A stretch of DNA of 64,000 nt from CAYQQQ01 sp964420125 (GCA_964420125.1 CAYQQQ010000007.1:128374-192373), one strand, 5' to 3'. Positions 40,868 through 49,691 are shown, numbered from the stretch's first letter. The notes: generated by a model from the sequence alone, not told the origin. A program made the numbers and translations.

Positions 40868-41545
40868 TCACATCCCCTGGGGGAGCATCGACGAGCCGAA
40901 GGGCATGGTCGGCTCCGGGTCGTTGAACCGACCCCGCCGCGAGAGTGGCCCGTAGCGAGGGGATGCCGAGAAGGGGATCTTCCACCAGATGCGCGGCCCG
41001 ATGTTGATGTAGTTGAACACCTGCACCCAGTTGAACCCGACACCGTGGTGCCAGAAGATCGAGGCGGCGTTGTCGAACAGGACGTGGGTGTAGCCCACCT
41101 TCACGCCGCGCTCCCGCAGCGACAGGATCGTCGTTCGGGCCACGAAGTTGCCGATCTTGCCCCGCCGGTACTCGGGATCGAGGTAGAGGTCGAAGCCGTA
41201 GGCCTCGTCGGGGCCGACGCTCACGTCGATGACCCCGTTGAGCAGGCCGCGCGTGGAGACCATCGAGGCCCAGAAGTGCCCGATCAGCCGATCGCCGTCC
41301 AGGATCACCAGCACGTACCAGTCCCCGGAGTCCAGCCGCTGCGCGGCCATCCGACGCTGCCAGCGCGGAGAGAACCTCGCCAGCAGCGGATCCGAGCTGG
41401 AGGTGACCGTGCGGCTGCTCAGTCCGTCGCCCAGCTCGACGTCGGGCACCTCGGCGGCGTCGATGTCGAGACAGGTGAGGAAGGCGGTGCCGACCTTCGG
41501 TCGGTACTCCCCCAGCAGCTGCCTGGCTCTCTCCCACAGCCTCAT
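40868..41545 (-). CDS. GNAT-family N-acetyltransferase-like protein
   Basis: This soluble 225-residue protein has the GNAT core: DGDRLIGHFWASMV (strand pair), then YGFDLYLDPEYRRGKIGNFV, in which the RRGKIG loop is the acetyl-CoA-binding motif. VLFDNAASIFWHHGVGF is the usual C-terminal helix-strand. It may acetylate an amino sugar or a small molecule. Its ATG overlaps the stop of the GT-C-like gene by 4 bp, tying it to glycan biosynthesis. Confidence 0.8.
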   Translation of the reverse strand: MRLWERARQLLGEYRPKVGTAFLTCLDIDAAEVPDVELGDGLSSRTVTSSSDPLLARFSPRWQRRMAAQRLDSGDWYVLVILDGDRLIGHFWASMVSTRGLLNGVIDVSVGPDEAYGFDLYLDPEYRRGKIGNFVARTTILSLRERGVKVGYTHVLFDNAASIFWHHGVGFNWVQVFNYINIGPRIWWKIPFSASPRYGPLSRRGRFNDPEPTMPFGSSMLPQGM

Positions 41546-42915
41546 GGCACCAGGTTGGTCTCCGCGGTCGGCGGGCGGGAAATCCTCGGGCCCGACCGCT
41601 GCCACCACGAGCTCAGCGCCACCGCCGCCAGCACGGCGAACAGCGGCGTCGTGGGCACCTTGAACCGGGGATCCCCGAAGAAGACCACCACCACCCCCAC
41701 CCCGGCCAGCGTCGCGGCCACCAGGGCCAGCGCTGCGGCGTCGCGTGGTCTGCGCCACGACCGACGCCCTACGACCACCAGCCCCGCCAGCGCCGTCAGC
41801 ATGATCGCCGCGTAGTACACGGTGCCGAGGCCCACCCACAGCCCCCGCCAGGGCGAGCCCAGGAACACGTCGGCTCCGTAGGACTCCACCGCACCCATGC
41901 CGTCGGAATCCGAGCGGAAGGTCTGGAACAGCTTCTTCACGCTGAGCCACGGCACCTGCTCGGGGTTGTCGGCGATCCACTCCAGGGCACGCCGGCGTGT
42001 CTCGACGTCCCGGCGGTACTCGGCGGCCGGACCGTCGGTGTAGAACTCCCCGGTGTCGCAGGCATCGCGGATCATGAACCCACCGGTGGCGTCGTCCTGG
42101 TAGCCGACGCACAGGTTGTCCCCGGTGTTGGTGGAGATGAGCACCGCGTGACCGAACACGCCGTGGTTGCGAACGGCCCACGGTGTGACCACCAGCACCA
42201 ACGCCGCGGTGCAGGCACCCAGGAGCGCTCCCACCCGGCGCCAGCCCATCCCCCCGAGGGCCCAGGCCACCGCCACCGCCACCAGGCTCAACAGCACCTG
42301 CGGACGCACCATCGTCGCCCCGGCCGAGGTGAGCGCCGCCACGGCGACGGCCCACCACCACCGCGTCCGATCCCCCGGCTCGCGCCGGACCGTAGCGGCG
42401 GCGAGGCTCACCGCGGCGAGGAACAGCGTGAAGAGGCACACGAACAGCGACTCCGACAGGAACGCCGCTGCATAGGGGACGAGGTTGGGCCAGCAGGCCA
42501 GGAGCAACCCGGCCAGCAGGCCGACCCGCCGGTCGAACACCAGACGGCCGGTCACCACCACGGCCATGGCCGCAACCCCCCACATCAACGACTGGCTGAC
42601 GCCCACCAGCCACTCCTGTCCGCCCTCGAGGTCCGCGGCGTCGATCAGCCCGAGCGCGTCGCCGAGGCGGTACAGCGCGCCCAGGAACATGGGGTAGCCG
42701 GGCGGGTAGTAGGCGGTGAGGTGCTCTGCGATCGATGCGTAGCCGCGGCCGGTGGCGATGCGGATCCCGTAGCCGTGGTACAGCAGCGGGTCCGACAGCC
42801 CCGAGGGCGTCCTGGCGAAGGCCAGCACCCACACGAGCCTGATCCCGGTGGCCATCGCCCCCACGGCCCAAGTGGCCCGGTCGATGCCCACCCGGGGCAC
42901 GTCGTCGTCGAACAC
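41542..42915 (-). CDS. GT39-like polytopic glycosyltransferase
   Basis: This 457-residue protein has about nine membrane helices. The first external loop contains GLSDPLLYHGYG with D42, then TAYYPPGYPMFLGALYRL, the PPGYP pattern typical of the PMT/GT39-like superfamily using polyprenyl-phosphate sugars. An extracytoplasmic segment (about 255-330) carries two Cys residues. It is coupled to the GNAT gene by a 4-bp overlap and divergent from the next polytopic gene. The GTG at 42915 is supported by a -10 box 9 bases upstream. Confidence 0.8.
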   Translation of the reverse strand: MFDDDVPRVGIDRATWAVGAMATGIRLVWVLAFARTPSGLSDPLLYHGYGIRIATGRGYASIAEHLTAYYPPGYPMFLGALYRLGDALGLIDAADLEGGQEWLVGVSQSLMWGVAAMAVVVTGRLVFDRRVGLLAGLLLACWPNLVPYAAAFLSESLFVCLFTLFLAAVSLAAATVRREPGDRTRWWWAVAVAALTSAGATMVRPQVLLSLVAVAVAWALGGMGWRRVGALLGACTAALVLVVTPWAVRNHGVFGHAVLISTNTGDNLCVGYQDDATGGFMIRDACDTGEFYTDGPAAEYRRDVETRRRALEWIADNPEQVPWLSVKKLFQTFRSDSDGMGAVESYGADVFLGSPWRGLWVGLGTVYYAAIMLTALAGLVVVGRRSWRRPRDAAALALVAATLAGVGVVVVFFGDPRFKVPTTPLFAVLAAVALSSWWQRSGPRISRPPTAETNLVP

Positions 42916-42924
42916 CGAGAGGTG

Positions 42925-42930
42925 ACCCTA
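42925..42930 (-). promoter_or_regulatory. -10 box TAGGGT of the leftward GT39-like gene
   Basis: On the minus strand TAGGGT ends 9 bases before the GTG at 42915. It lies where the -35 of the rightward promoter (-10 at 42948-42953) should be, so the two back-to-back promoters overlap. Confidence 0.5.
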
Positions 42931-42947
42931 CTGGCGCGGGGCTCGGT

Positions 42948-42953
42948 TAGCCT
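42948..42953 (+). promoter_or_regulatory. -10 box TAGCCT of the rightward polytopic gene
   Basis: TAGCCT lies 10 bases before the ATG at 42964. Its upstream half overlaps the opposite promoter at 42925-42930. Confidence 0.45.
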
Positions 42954-42963
42954 CGACCACTCG

Positions 42964-44616
42964 ATGCAGGACCTCGCCGCTCACCCGGTCCCCGACCGCG
43001 CCGCTCTCACCGCCGGCGCGGTCGCGGCGGGCGTCGTCGGACTCCTGCTGGGGGTGGCGCTGGCCGTCGGGGGCCGCCTCTGGTTCTTCAGCGACGATTG
43101 GAACATCCTGGCCGACTACCACGACGGCGGACTGATGGAACCCTTCAACGGGCACCTCTCGGCGTTGCCCGCCGGGATCTACCAGGGCCTCTTCCACACC
43201 GTCGGCCTCGAGAGCTACCTGCCGTACCGCCTCTGCGGGCTGCTCGCCCTGGGCGTGCTCGGCTTCCAGGTGGCCCGTTGCGCCATCGGACGCGTCCCTC
43301 CCGTGGTCGCGGTGCTGGCCGTGGCCGCGGTGATGTGGAACTCCTTCGGGGCCACCAACGTGCTGTTCCCCTTCCTCATGAACTTCTCGATCCCCATCGC
43401 GGCCATGGTGGCCATCTGGTGGCACCTCGACCACGACCGGCGGGGCCACGACGTGGCGGCGGGGATCTGGCTGGCGGTGGCGCTGGCCACCAGCGGGCTG
43501 GGTGTCATGACGTTGGCCGCGGTGGTGGTCGAACTGGCGCTGCGCCGGGCACCACTGCACCGCTGGGCGGTGTTCGCCCCGGCCACCCTCGCCTGGCTGT
43601 GGTGGTGGCTCCTCCACCGCGGAGCCAACGAGATCAGCGGCGACCTCCTCGCCGTCGCCGAGTACGCGCTTCGGATGCTGTGGGGCGGCACCACGGCGCT
43701 GGCCGCAGGGAACCGCGCCGGAGGGCTCGTGGTCGCCGTCGCGTTCGCGGTGCTGACGTTGGTGGCGCTGCGTCGGGGGAGCTTCGGCGCACGCCCTGTC
43801 GGTGCCCTGGCCGCCGCCGCGGCGTTCGTGGGGCTCACCGCCGTGACCCGGCTCGACGTCGTGCCCGCCATCCCGCCCGACGAGCTCCGCTACGGCTGGA
43901 CCATCGGCGCCTACCTGGTGCTGGCCGCCGTGTCGATGTGGTCCCCCGCGGTCACGGCGGCGCCACCTGCACCAGCGGGGCCGTCCCGCCCACGCTCGCT
44001 CGCCACGGCGGGGGCGGTCGTGGTGACCGCGGTGGTGCTGCTGGGGGGCTGGCGGCTCGTCGAGGGCATGAATCGCTGGACCGACCAGGTCGCAGGAGCG
44101 GCACCCGGCCTGCGCAGCGTCCTCTACGCCACCGAGGCCGCAGGTGCGGATCGTGTCGATCCCGAGGTCGTCCTGCCGCTGTCCTACGTGCCGGTGACCA
44201 CCGGCGCCTACCTCGATGCGGTCGCCGACGTCGGCTCCCCGCTGGAGGGGGCGACTGCAGCGGTGATCGGCGGTCGGGGCGACCAGCGGGACTTCGCCGA
44301 GGACCTCTTCTTCGACAGCGTGGAGCTGCGGATCGAGTCCCCACCCACGACCGAGGAACCCGACCGCTCCCGGTGTGCTCGTGACCTCAGCGCCGAACCG
44401 GGTGAGGCGGTCTCCGTCCTCCCGGCCGTCGAGGCGTCGCCAGGGGACGCCGAGCTCGATGTGGCCCGCTTCGCGGAGCGACCGGCGAGGCGCCTCGGGG
44501 ACGAGGGACTCGCCCGGTGGGTGCTGGTGCTGCCCGAGGACGCTCCCGTCGGCACCGATGCCGTGGTGCCCTACGTGCTGCGCACCGACGGGACCCACCT
44601 GCTCTGCACCCCGTGA
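42964..44616 (+). CDS. Polytopic membrane protein with DD motif, GT-C-like
   Basis: This 550-residue protein has about eleven hydrophobic helices (first at 15-38) and a C-terminal extracytoplasmic domain (about 370-550) with two Cys. Directly after helix 1, FFSDDWNIL has the Asp-Asp pair (D44/D45) typical of the catalytic loop of GT-C glycosyltransferases. The overall shape resembles the other large transferases here, but the sequences are not close copies. The substrate is unknown. It ends in a 171-bp convergent gap with two hairpins. Confidence 0.72.
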   Translation: MQDLAAHPVPDRAALTAGAVAAGVVGLLLGVALAVGGRLWFFSDDWNILADYHDGGLMEPFNGHLSALPAGIYQGLFHTVGLESYLPYRLCGLLALGVLGFQVARCAIGRVPPVVAVLAVAAVMWNSFGATNVLFPFLMNFSIPIAAMVAIWWHLDHDRRGHDVAAGIWLAVALATSGLGVMTLAAVVVELALRRAPLHRWAVFAPATLAWLWWWLLHRGANEISGDLLAVAEYALRMLWGGTTALAAGNRAGGLVVAVAFAVLTLVALRRGSFGARPVGALAAAAAFVGLTAVTRLDVVPAIPPDELRYGWTIGAYLVLAAVSMWSPAVTAAPPAPAGPSRPRSLATAGAVVVTAVVLLGGWRLVEGMNRWTDQVAGAAPGLRSVLYATEAAGADRVDPEVVLPLSYVPVTTGAYLDAVADVGSPLEGATAAVIGGRGDQRDFAEDLFFDSVELRIESPPTTEEPDRSRCARDLSAEPGEAVSVLPAVEASPGDAELDVARFAERPARRLGDEGLARWVLVLPEDAPVGTDAVVPYVLRTDGTHLLCTP

Positions 44617-44652
44617 GCCCGCGCCTGCGAAGCGGGCGACCCCCACCACAGG

Positions 44653-44699
44653 AACTGCCAGGCGTGGGACCACACCGGCGCAGCCCACACCTGCCAGTT
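44653..44699. terminator. Large imperfect inverted repeat in convergent gap
   Basis: The arms 44653-44668 (AACTGCCAGGCGTGGG) and 44684-44699 match at 14 of 16 positions around a 15-base loop. It lies 36 bases after a stop codon. It could form a transcript hairpin or a cruciform; no T-run follows. Confidence 0.5.
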
Positions 44700-44729
44700 G
44701 CGCGATCTCCGCGTGCGGGCGCGGGTTCG

Positions 44730-44761
44730 CCAGGTAGCGCGCCGCGCGCCGCGCTACCTGG
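44730..44761. terminator. Perfect GC-rich hairpin, probable bidirectional terminator
   Basis: CCAGGTAGCGCG (44730-44741) and its exact complement (44750-44761) form a 12-bp stem with an 8-base GC loop. It sits between the convergent genes ending at 44616 and 44788, where a terminator for both strands is expected. No T-run follows, as is common in very GC-rich actinobacteria. Confidence 0.65.
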
Positions 44762-44787
44762 AGCGGGGTCCGGGGGCGGCGGCGCCG

Positions 44788-47106
44788 TCAGGCCTCGCGC
44801 CGCCGCCAGGCGGCCAGGCCGCTGGCCTCCACGAATCGGAACGAGAGCCAGGCGACGGCGATCGAGGACCCGAGGGCGACCACCGCCTTCAACGCCAGCG
44901 GGGCGTCCGGCAGGGCCCGCACCGTCCACAGGTACAGCGGGAGGTGCCAGAGGTAGAGCGAGTACGAGATGGCGCCGAACCAGCGCAGCGGTCGCCAGCG
45001 CCCGATCGTCGCCACCGCCCCGGTCCCCCCGGCGGCGGCCGCCACCACGGTGGCCGCCGCGATCGCCACCAGGGTGAAGCCCCCTTCGAACAACCAGGCG
45101 CTGGTGGGGGTGGCGACGACCAGCGCACCCGCCAGCGCCACCGCGGCCACGACCCCACCGACGCGCAGCGCGCGCTCGCCCACCAGGCGGCTCCGCCACA
45201 CCAGTGCCGCCGCCACCCCGACGAACATGGAGTCGGCACGGGCGTCCGGGCGCTCGTAGAGCGCCTCGAGGTCGACGCCGTGGCGGTAGAGCCAGAGCCG
45301 CCACATCGCCACCCCCACCGCCGCCAGCAGCAGCGCCGCCACCACGCGCTCAGGACGGCGGATGCGATGCCGGGCCCACCAGAGCCCGATGGCCATGAGC
45401 ACGTAGAACTGGGCTTCCAGCGACAGGGACCACAGGTGCACCAGCTCGTAGGGCGGTTGATGCCCCCAGCTGAGCTGGAGGTTGGCGGTGAAGCTCAACG
45501 CCAGGAGGCTCTGGAACAGCTGCTCCCCGAGGCCCGTGCCGATGGCCACCGCCACGATGCCCTCGATCACCAGGAAGGCGACCAACGGCGGATACAGCCG
45601 ACGCGCCCGCCGGCGGGCGAAGTCCCTGCCGTCGATGGACGGCTCACCCTGGGCAGCGGTGCGGTCGAGCTCACGCAGCAGCACGGCCCCGATCAGGAAG
45701 GCGGAGAGCGCGAGGAACACGTCCACCCCGAGGAACCCGCCTCGCAGGGCCCAGTCGTAGGAGCCGCCGTCCAGGAACACGACGTGGGTGCCCAGCACCG
45801 CCAGGATCGCCAGGCCACGCAGACCGTCGAGCTGCGGCTGGGCGTCCAGGCGGCGGGGCGGCTCCACCGGCGTGCCGCCTCCACGACCGATGGCCAGCGT
45901 GGTCGACGGCCGTTCCACCAGCCAGTAGGTCACCGCCGCCAGGGCCGTGGAGCCCACCAGGACCACGGCGAAGGTGCGCAGGAACGGGGCCCGGAACTCC
46001 GAGAAGCCCTGCCGTCGGAACCACTCCGTGGTGACCCACTGGTGCCAGAGGTACACGCCGTAGCTGGCCAACGCCGCGCCGGTCGCCAACCGGGCGAGCC
46101 CTGCGACGGGAAGTCGCCACCGTGGGCCCGGCCGGCCGAGCGCCAGCGCGGACGGGGTCACCACCCCGACGGCCACCACCAGGAAGAGGAGGTGGCGGCC
46201 GTGGGTCTGGCCGGCATCGAACCCGGTGAACACCGGCGGCAGGTCGAGGTGGGCCGACACGACCCACAGCGCGATCGCTGCGGCCAGGTAGCAGCCCAGT
46301 CGCGCCGGCACCCGCAGGGGCCGTGCCTGGCCCGACTCGAGCAGCACGGCCAACGCCACTCCCGCGGCGAAGGCGTCCAGGTGGTTCGGCAGCCAGGTGA
46401 GCAGCGCCCCCCGCACGTCCACCGCACCCACGACGGTGAAGTCGAACGTGTCGGTGCCCAGCACCACTGCGCTGCGATAGAGCACCGCCACCGCCACCCA
46501 CGAGAGGAGCGCGCCCAGGCACCACCGCGCGCGACGAGCCGGATCCTCGACCCCGGCCCGCTCCAGGAGACGCCGCATCCCGTGGAACCACAACGGCAGG
46601 AACCCGTAGAACGCGACCTCGGTGGCCAGGCTCCACGACTGGGTGATGGGCCCGATCGCCCAGCGGGGGACGTAGACGTGCACCAGCAGGAGGTCCGCCA
46701 GCGTCTCACCCCATCCGCCCCGGCCCACCGTGATGAGCGTGACTCCCAGCGCCACCCAGTACACCGGGTAGATGCGCGACAGGCGCCGCACGCCGTAGCC
46801 CCGCAACGCCGGTGGCGGAGCCCCCTGCAGCAGACGGCGCAGGAACGGCCGGCTCACCAGCAGGCCCGAGAGCACGAAGAAGACGGTGACGCCCACGTCC
46901 AGGCGGGGCAGGACCTGCCGCAGCGGCGACGACCATCGCTGCGGGTTCACCACGCCGGTGGCGAACGCCACGTGGGTGACCAGCACCCCGCCGGCGGCCA
47001 CCGCACGGCACACGTCGAGGCCGAAGGCGCGCCCCGGATGAGCCCTGGCGGGCGCGCCGAGGGACGGCAGCGCGTCGGCGGTCCCGGTCAACTCGGCCAC
47101 CCCCAT
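44788..47106 (-). CDS. Tandem double acyltransferase-3 fusion protein
   Basis: This 772-residue protein contains two complete OafA-type acyltransferase-3 domains in one chain. Domain A (about 25-400) has RAFGLDVCRAV and His45 in the first helix, then FFVLSGLLVSRPF and SWSLATEVAFYGFLPL. Domain B (about 425-765) begins QPQLDGLRGLAIL with His441, then VFLALSAFLIGAVLLRELD and HLWSLSLEAQFYVL. Both keep the catalytic His and the WSL-E-FY motif, and the two are only distantly similar. A short linker (about 400-425) joins them. There is no SGNH domain. It presumably acylates surface glycans, perhaps at two positions. I chose the ATG at 47106, which overlaps the upstream acyltransferase gene by 19 bp; the open frame beyond it is antisense-like and not conserved. 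Confidence 0.85.
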   Translation of the reverse strand: MGVAELTGTADALPSLGAPARAHPGRAFGLDVCRAVAAGGVLVTHVAFATGVVNPQRWSSPLRQVLPRLDVGVTVFFVLSGLLVSRPFLRRLLQGAPPPALRGYGVRRLSRIYPVYWVALGVTLITVGRGGWGETLADLLLVHVYVPRWAIGPITQSWSLATEVAFYGFLPLWFHGMRRLLERAGVEDPARRARWCLGALLSWVAVAVLYRSAVVLGTDTFDFTVVGAVDVRGALLTWLPNHLDAFAAGVALAVLLESGQARPLRVPARLGCYLAAAIALWVVSAHLDLPPVFTGFDAGQTHGRHLLFLVVAVGVVTPSALALGRPGPRWRLPVAGLARLATGAALASYGVYLWHQWVTTEWFRRQGFSEFRAPFLRTFAVVLVGSTALAAVTYWLVERPSTTLAIGRGGGTPVEPPRRLDAQPQLDGLRGLAILAVLGTHVVFLDGGSYDWALRGGFLGVDVFLALSAFLIGAVLLRELDRTAAQGEPSIDGRDFARRRARRLYPPLVAFLVIEGIVAVAIGTGLGEQLFQSLLALSFTANLQLSWGHQPPYELVHLWSLSLEAQFYVLMAIGLWWARHRIRRPERVVAALLLAAVGVAMWRLWLYRHGVDLEALYERPDARADSMFVGVAAALVWRSRLVGERALRVGGVVAAVALAGALVVATPTSAWLFEGGFTLVAIAAATVVAAAAGGTGAVATIGRWRPLRWFGAISYSLYLWHLPLYLWTVRALPDAPLALKAVVALGSSIAVAWLSFRFVEASGLAAWRRREA

Positions 47107-48311
47107 CCGGAGGCGGCCACGGCCAGCACCACCGCCGCGGCCGCCGGCGCACCCCAGGCGACCAGGCCCCGCGGCCAGGCGATCCAGGTGGCGTTGCGCA
47201 GCGGACGCTCCACGAAGCGGAAGACCACCCACGCCAGCGCCACCGACGCCGCGAAGCGGGTGACCATCAGTGGCCAGCCGATCATGTGCATCCGCTCCGG
47301 CTGCATGATCAGGGCCATGGGCCAGTGGATCAGGTACACCGGATAGCTGAGCCGGCCCAGCGCCACCAACGGGCGCAGCGAGAGCACGCTGCTCATCGAA
47401 CCTCCCGCGGCCGCCCCGAGGATCAGCCCGACGTTGACCAGGCTGAAGGCCGCCAGCCCTCCGCCCAGCACCCACCGGTCGTACTCGTGCACGAGCGCCC
47501 AGCACGCCACCGCCACGCCGAGCGCGAGCCATCCCAACCAGCGCCACGCAGGGTGGCGGGGCAGGCCGTGGTGGTGCACCCACACCGCCAGGAGGCACCC
47601 GGCAACGAGCTCCGAGGCCCGGGTGTCGGTGCCGAAGTACTCCCGCTGCGGCGTGCTCTGCACCACCACCAGCGATGCCACCGACGCGACCCCGACCACC
47701 GCCAGCATCCCCACCAGCCAGCGGGTCATGTCACGACCCCGCCCCACCGCCAGGGCCACGACGGCGAAGAGCCCCAGGTAGAACTGCTCCTCCAGCGACA
47801 GCGACCAGAAGATCCCCAGCGGCCCCAGAAGGCGGAGGCAGGTGGGCATGTCCGGCGCGCCCGACAGGCAGCTCCCGGCATCGGCCAGGTGGATCTCCTG
47901 CCAGTTGGCCACGCTGGCCAGCGGCGCCGCCACGTCGCTGCCGGGCAGCGGTCCCCAGAGGTCCGGCCACAGGGCGCTCAGCACGGAGCACGTCACGATC
48001 ACCAGCAGCGACGACGGCAACAGGCGACGGAAGCGACGGCTCCAGAACCCACGGCCGTCGATGCCCCCGGTGCGCTCCTCCTCGGCCAGCAGCAGCGAGG
48101 TGATCAGGTAGCCCGAGAGCGCGAAGAAGGTGGACGGCGCGAAGAAGGATCCCGGGGCGTAGACCCGCGTCGGATCCCAGCCGGCGGTGATGGAGAAGTG
48201 GAACAGCGCGACCGGGAACACCAGCAGGCCACGGAGGCCGTCGAGGGCCGGCACGTAGGCGAACCTCGTGGGTCGCAACCCCTGCGCCCTCGGGGCGGAC
48301 ACGTCAGTCAC
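47088..48311 (-). CDS. Acyltransferase-3 (OafA/YrhL type)
   Basis: This 407-residue stand-alone acyltransferase-3 has FAYVPALDGLRGLL with catalytic His38, ALSGYLITSLLLAEEE and IFWSLSLEEQFYLGLFA, with about ten helices. It has no SGNH domain. It O-acylates a glycan or lipid at the membrane. The GTG at 48311 has a TAGTGT box 8 bases upstream. It overlaps the tandem fusion gene by 19 bp, so three acyltransferase domains are made from one transcript. Confidence 0.9.
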   Translation of the reverse strand: MTDVSAPRAQGLRPTRFAYVPALDGLRGLLVFPVALFHFSITAGWDPTRVYAPGSFFAPSTFFALSGYLITSLLLAEEERTGGIDGRGFWSRRFRRLLPSSLLVIVTCSVLSALWPDLWGPLPGSDVAAPLASVANWQEIHLADAGSCLSGAPDMPTCLRLLGPLGIFWSLSLEEQFYLGLFAVVALAVGRGRDMTRWLVGMLAVVGVASVASLVVVQSTPQREYFGTDTRASELVAGCLLAVWVHHHGLPRHPAWRWLGWLALGVAVACWALVHEYDRWVLGGGLAAFSLVNVGLILGAAAGGSMSSVLSLRPLVALGRLSYPVYLIHWPMALIMQPERMHMIGWPLMVTRFAASVALAWVVFRFVERPLRNATWIAWPRGLVAWGAPAAAAVVLAVAASGWGWPS

Positions 48312-48319
48312 TCGGGCCG

Positions 48320-48325
48320 ACACTA
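48320..48325 (-). promoter_or_regulatory. -10 box TAGTGT, start of the acyltransferase operon
   Basis: On the minus strand TAGTGT ends 8 bases before the GTG at 48311. The opposite promoter's -10 is at 48359-48364, so the two back-to-back promoters share their upstream region. Confidence 0.5.
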
Positions 48326-48358
48326 GTGCTGCACCCCCGGTGCCCCGGCGGTCCGGGC

Positions 48359-48364
48359 TACCCT
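48359..48364 (+). promoter_or_regulatory. -10 box TACCCT, leaderless start
   Basis: TACCCT ends 7 bases before the GTG at 48372, with no ribosome-binding site between. Confidence 0.55.
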
Positions 48365-48371
48365 GCCGGCG

Positions 48372-49628
48372 GTGACCGCCGCCATCGAGCACGCCTCCCC
48401 TCCGACCGGAGCCCCTGGGAGGGAGGCGACGGCGCTGCTGGGCTGGTGGGTGGCCTCCCTCGGTGCGGCCGTCGTGCACAACGGCCTCTGGTCCACCCCG
48501 AACCTCGCGTTCTGGTCGTTGATCGCCGAGCACCCGGGCACCAACCCGTTCACCGCGGACATGCCCGGCGACTACCTGCTCACGAACCTCTCCCTCACCT
48601 TCCTGGCCTCCTGGACCGGCCAGAGCACGCCGCACGCCTACGCCCGCCTCCACCTGGTGGTGCTGGTGGTGGGTTGGGCCGCGGTGCTCGTCCTCGCCTG
48701 GCGACGCATCGGCTACAGGCTCGCCCGCACGCTGACGGTCCTGGTGGCCGCCGCCCCTCTGGTGACGGTCTCGATGCAGTGGCTCGGCCAGCCCGACCCG
48801 CTCACGGGTCTCTGCGGGATGGCCATGGTGCTGGTCCGGCGCCGCTGGACCGTTGCGGTGCTGGGTGTGGTGGCGGGTCTGACCCATCCGGAGCAGGCGG
48901 TCTTCATGGCCGCCATCGCGGCGGCGATGCGCCCGCTGGTGCTCGCCTGCCAGGACGGCCCGGACCTCGGCGGCGAGGGCGACCGGACGTGGTGGCCATC
49001 GGTCGCCCTGGACACCGTGGCGGCCGTCGGAGGGGTCCTGGCAGGGCGACTCTGCACCCAGCTCGTCTTCGAGCTCTCCGACGTCGTCGTGCGCACGCCC
49101 CGAACCGACTACCTCCGCTTCGGCCTGGACGGCTTCGGGGCGCACCACGGTCGACAGCCGCTCGGGTTGCTCTGGACGCTGTGGGGACCGTTGTGGCTGG
49201 TGCTCGTCGTCCTCGCCGTGCGCCTGTGGTCGGGGCGTGAGGACCCCACCCAGCGGAGAGATCGCCGATTGGCGCTCGCCGCCGGCGCTGCCGCGGTCCT
49301 GGCGCTCGCACCCGTGGCGGTCACCCTCGACGAGACCAGGGTCTACGCGGTGCTGACCGCTCCGCTGCTGGTGGTGCTCGCCCTGCTGTCGAGCCGCCAG
49401 ATCCCCGAGCGCGCCGCCCGGTGGTCCGCCGCCGCCCTCCTGGTGATCACCGCGGCGCTGCCCGGCGGCTTCGCCACCGGCGTCACCTCCTGGCGCGGCC
49501 AGCTGGCCAGCTTCGACATGGCCCTCTTCCTCGTCGACGGCACCCTTCCCGACGGCAGCGGCGATGACGTCACCGGGTGGCTCATGGGTCCGTTCGACTT
49601 CGTGATCCCCGAGCTGCCCGAGAGCTGA
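48372..49628 (+). CDS. Polytopic membrane protein, unknown, glycan-locus neighbour
   Basis: This 418-residue protein has about nine hydrophobic helices (first near 22-40). The external loop after helix 1 contains HPGTNPFTADMPGDYLLTN, including an Asp pair separated by three residues. The position and shape suggest another GT-C-like transferase, but the motif is weaker than in neighbours and I do not recognise a family. It ends with a short hydrophilic tail. The AftD-like gene follows after 78 bp on the same strand, with its own -10 box. Confidence 0.65.
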   Translation: MTAAIEHASPPTGAPGREATALLGWWVASLGAAVVHNGLWSTPNLAFWSLIAEHPGTNPFTADMPGDYLLTNLSLTFLASWTGQSTPHAYARLHLVVLVVGWAAVLVLAWRRIGYRLARTLTVLVAAAPLVTVSMQWLGQPDPLTGLCGMAMVLVRRRWTVAVLGVVAGLTHPEQAVFMAAIAAAMRPLVLACQDGPDLGGEGDRTWWPSVALDTVAAVGGVLAGRLCTQLVFELSDVVVRTPRTDYLRFGLDGFGAHHGRQPLGLLWTLWGPLWLVLVVLAVRLWSGREDPTQRRDRRLALAAGAAAVLALAPVAVTLDETRVYAVLTAPLLVVLALLSSRQIPERAARWSAAALLVITAALPGGFATGVTSWRGQLASFDMALFLVDGTLPDGSGDDVTGWLMGPFDFVIPELPES

Positions 49629-49691
49629 GGAGGCGGCGTCCGACCCGTTCGGCCACGGACTCCGGTTCCGTGGTGGGCGAGGTGCGCCCGG

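Noticed and set aside
47088..47106. Possible broken triple-acyltransferase gene (frameshift between the two acyltransferase genes)
   Set aside because: The first gene has a complete C-terminus with normal last helix, and the second a sensible ATG. A 19-bp overlap is ordinary translational coupling, so no frameshift is needed.
47107..47598. N-terminal extension of the tandem acyltransferase by 164 residues
   Set aside because: The extension is Gly/Arg/Pro-rich out-of-frame reading of the upstream acyltransferase gene. Family similarity starts only after the ATG at 47106.
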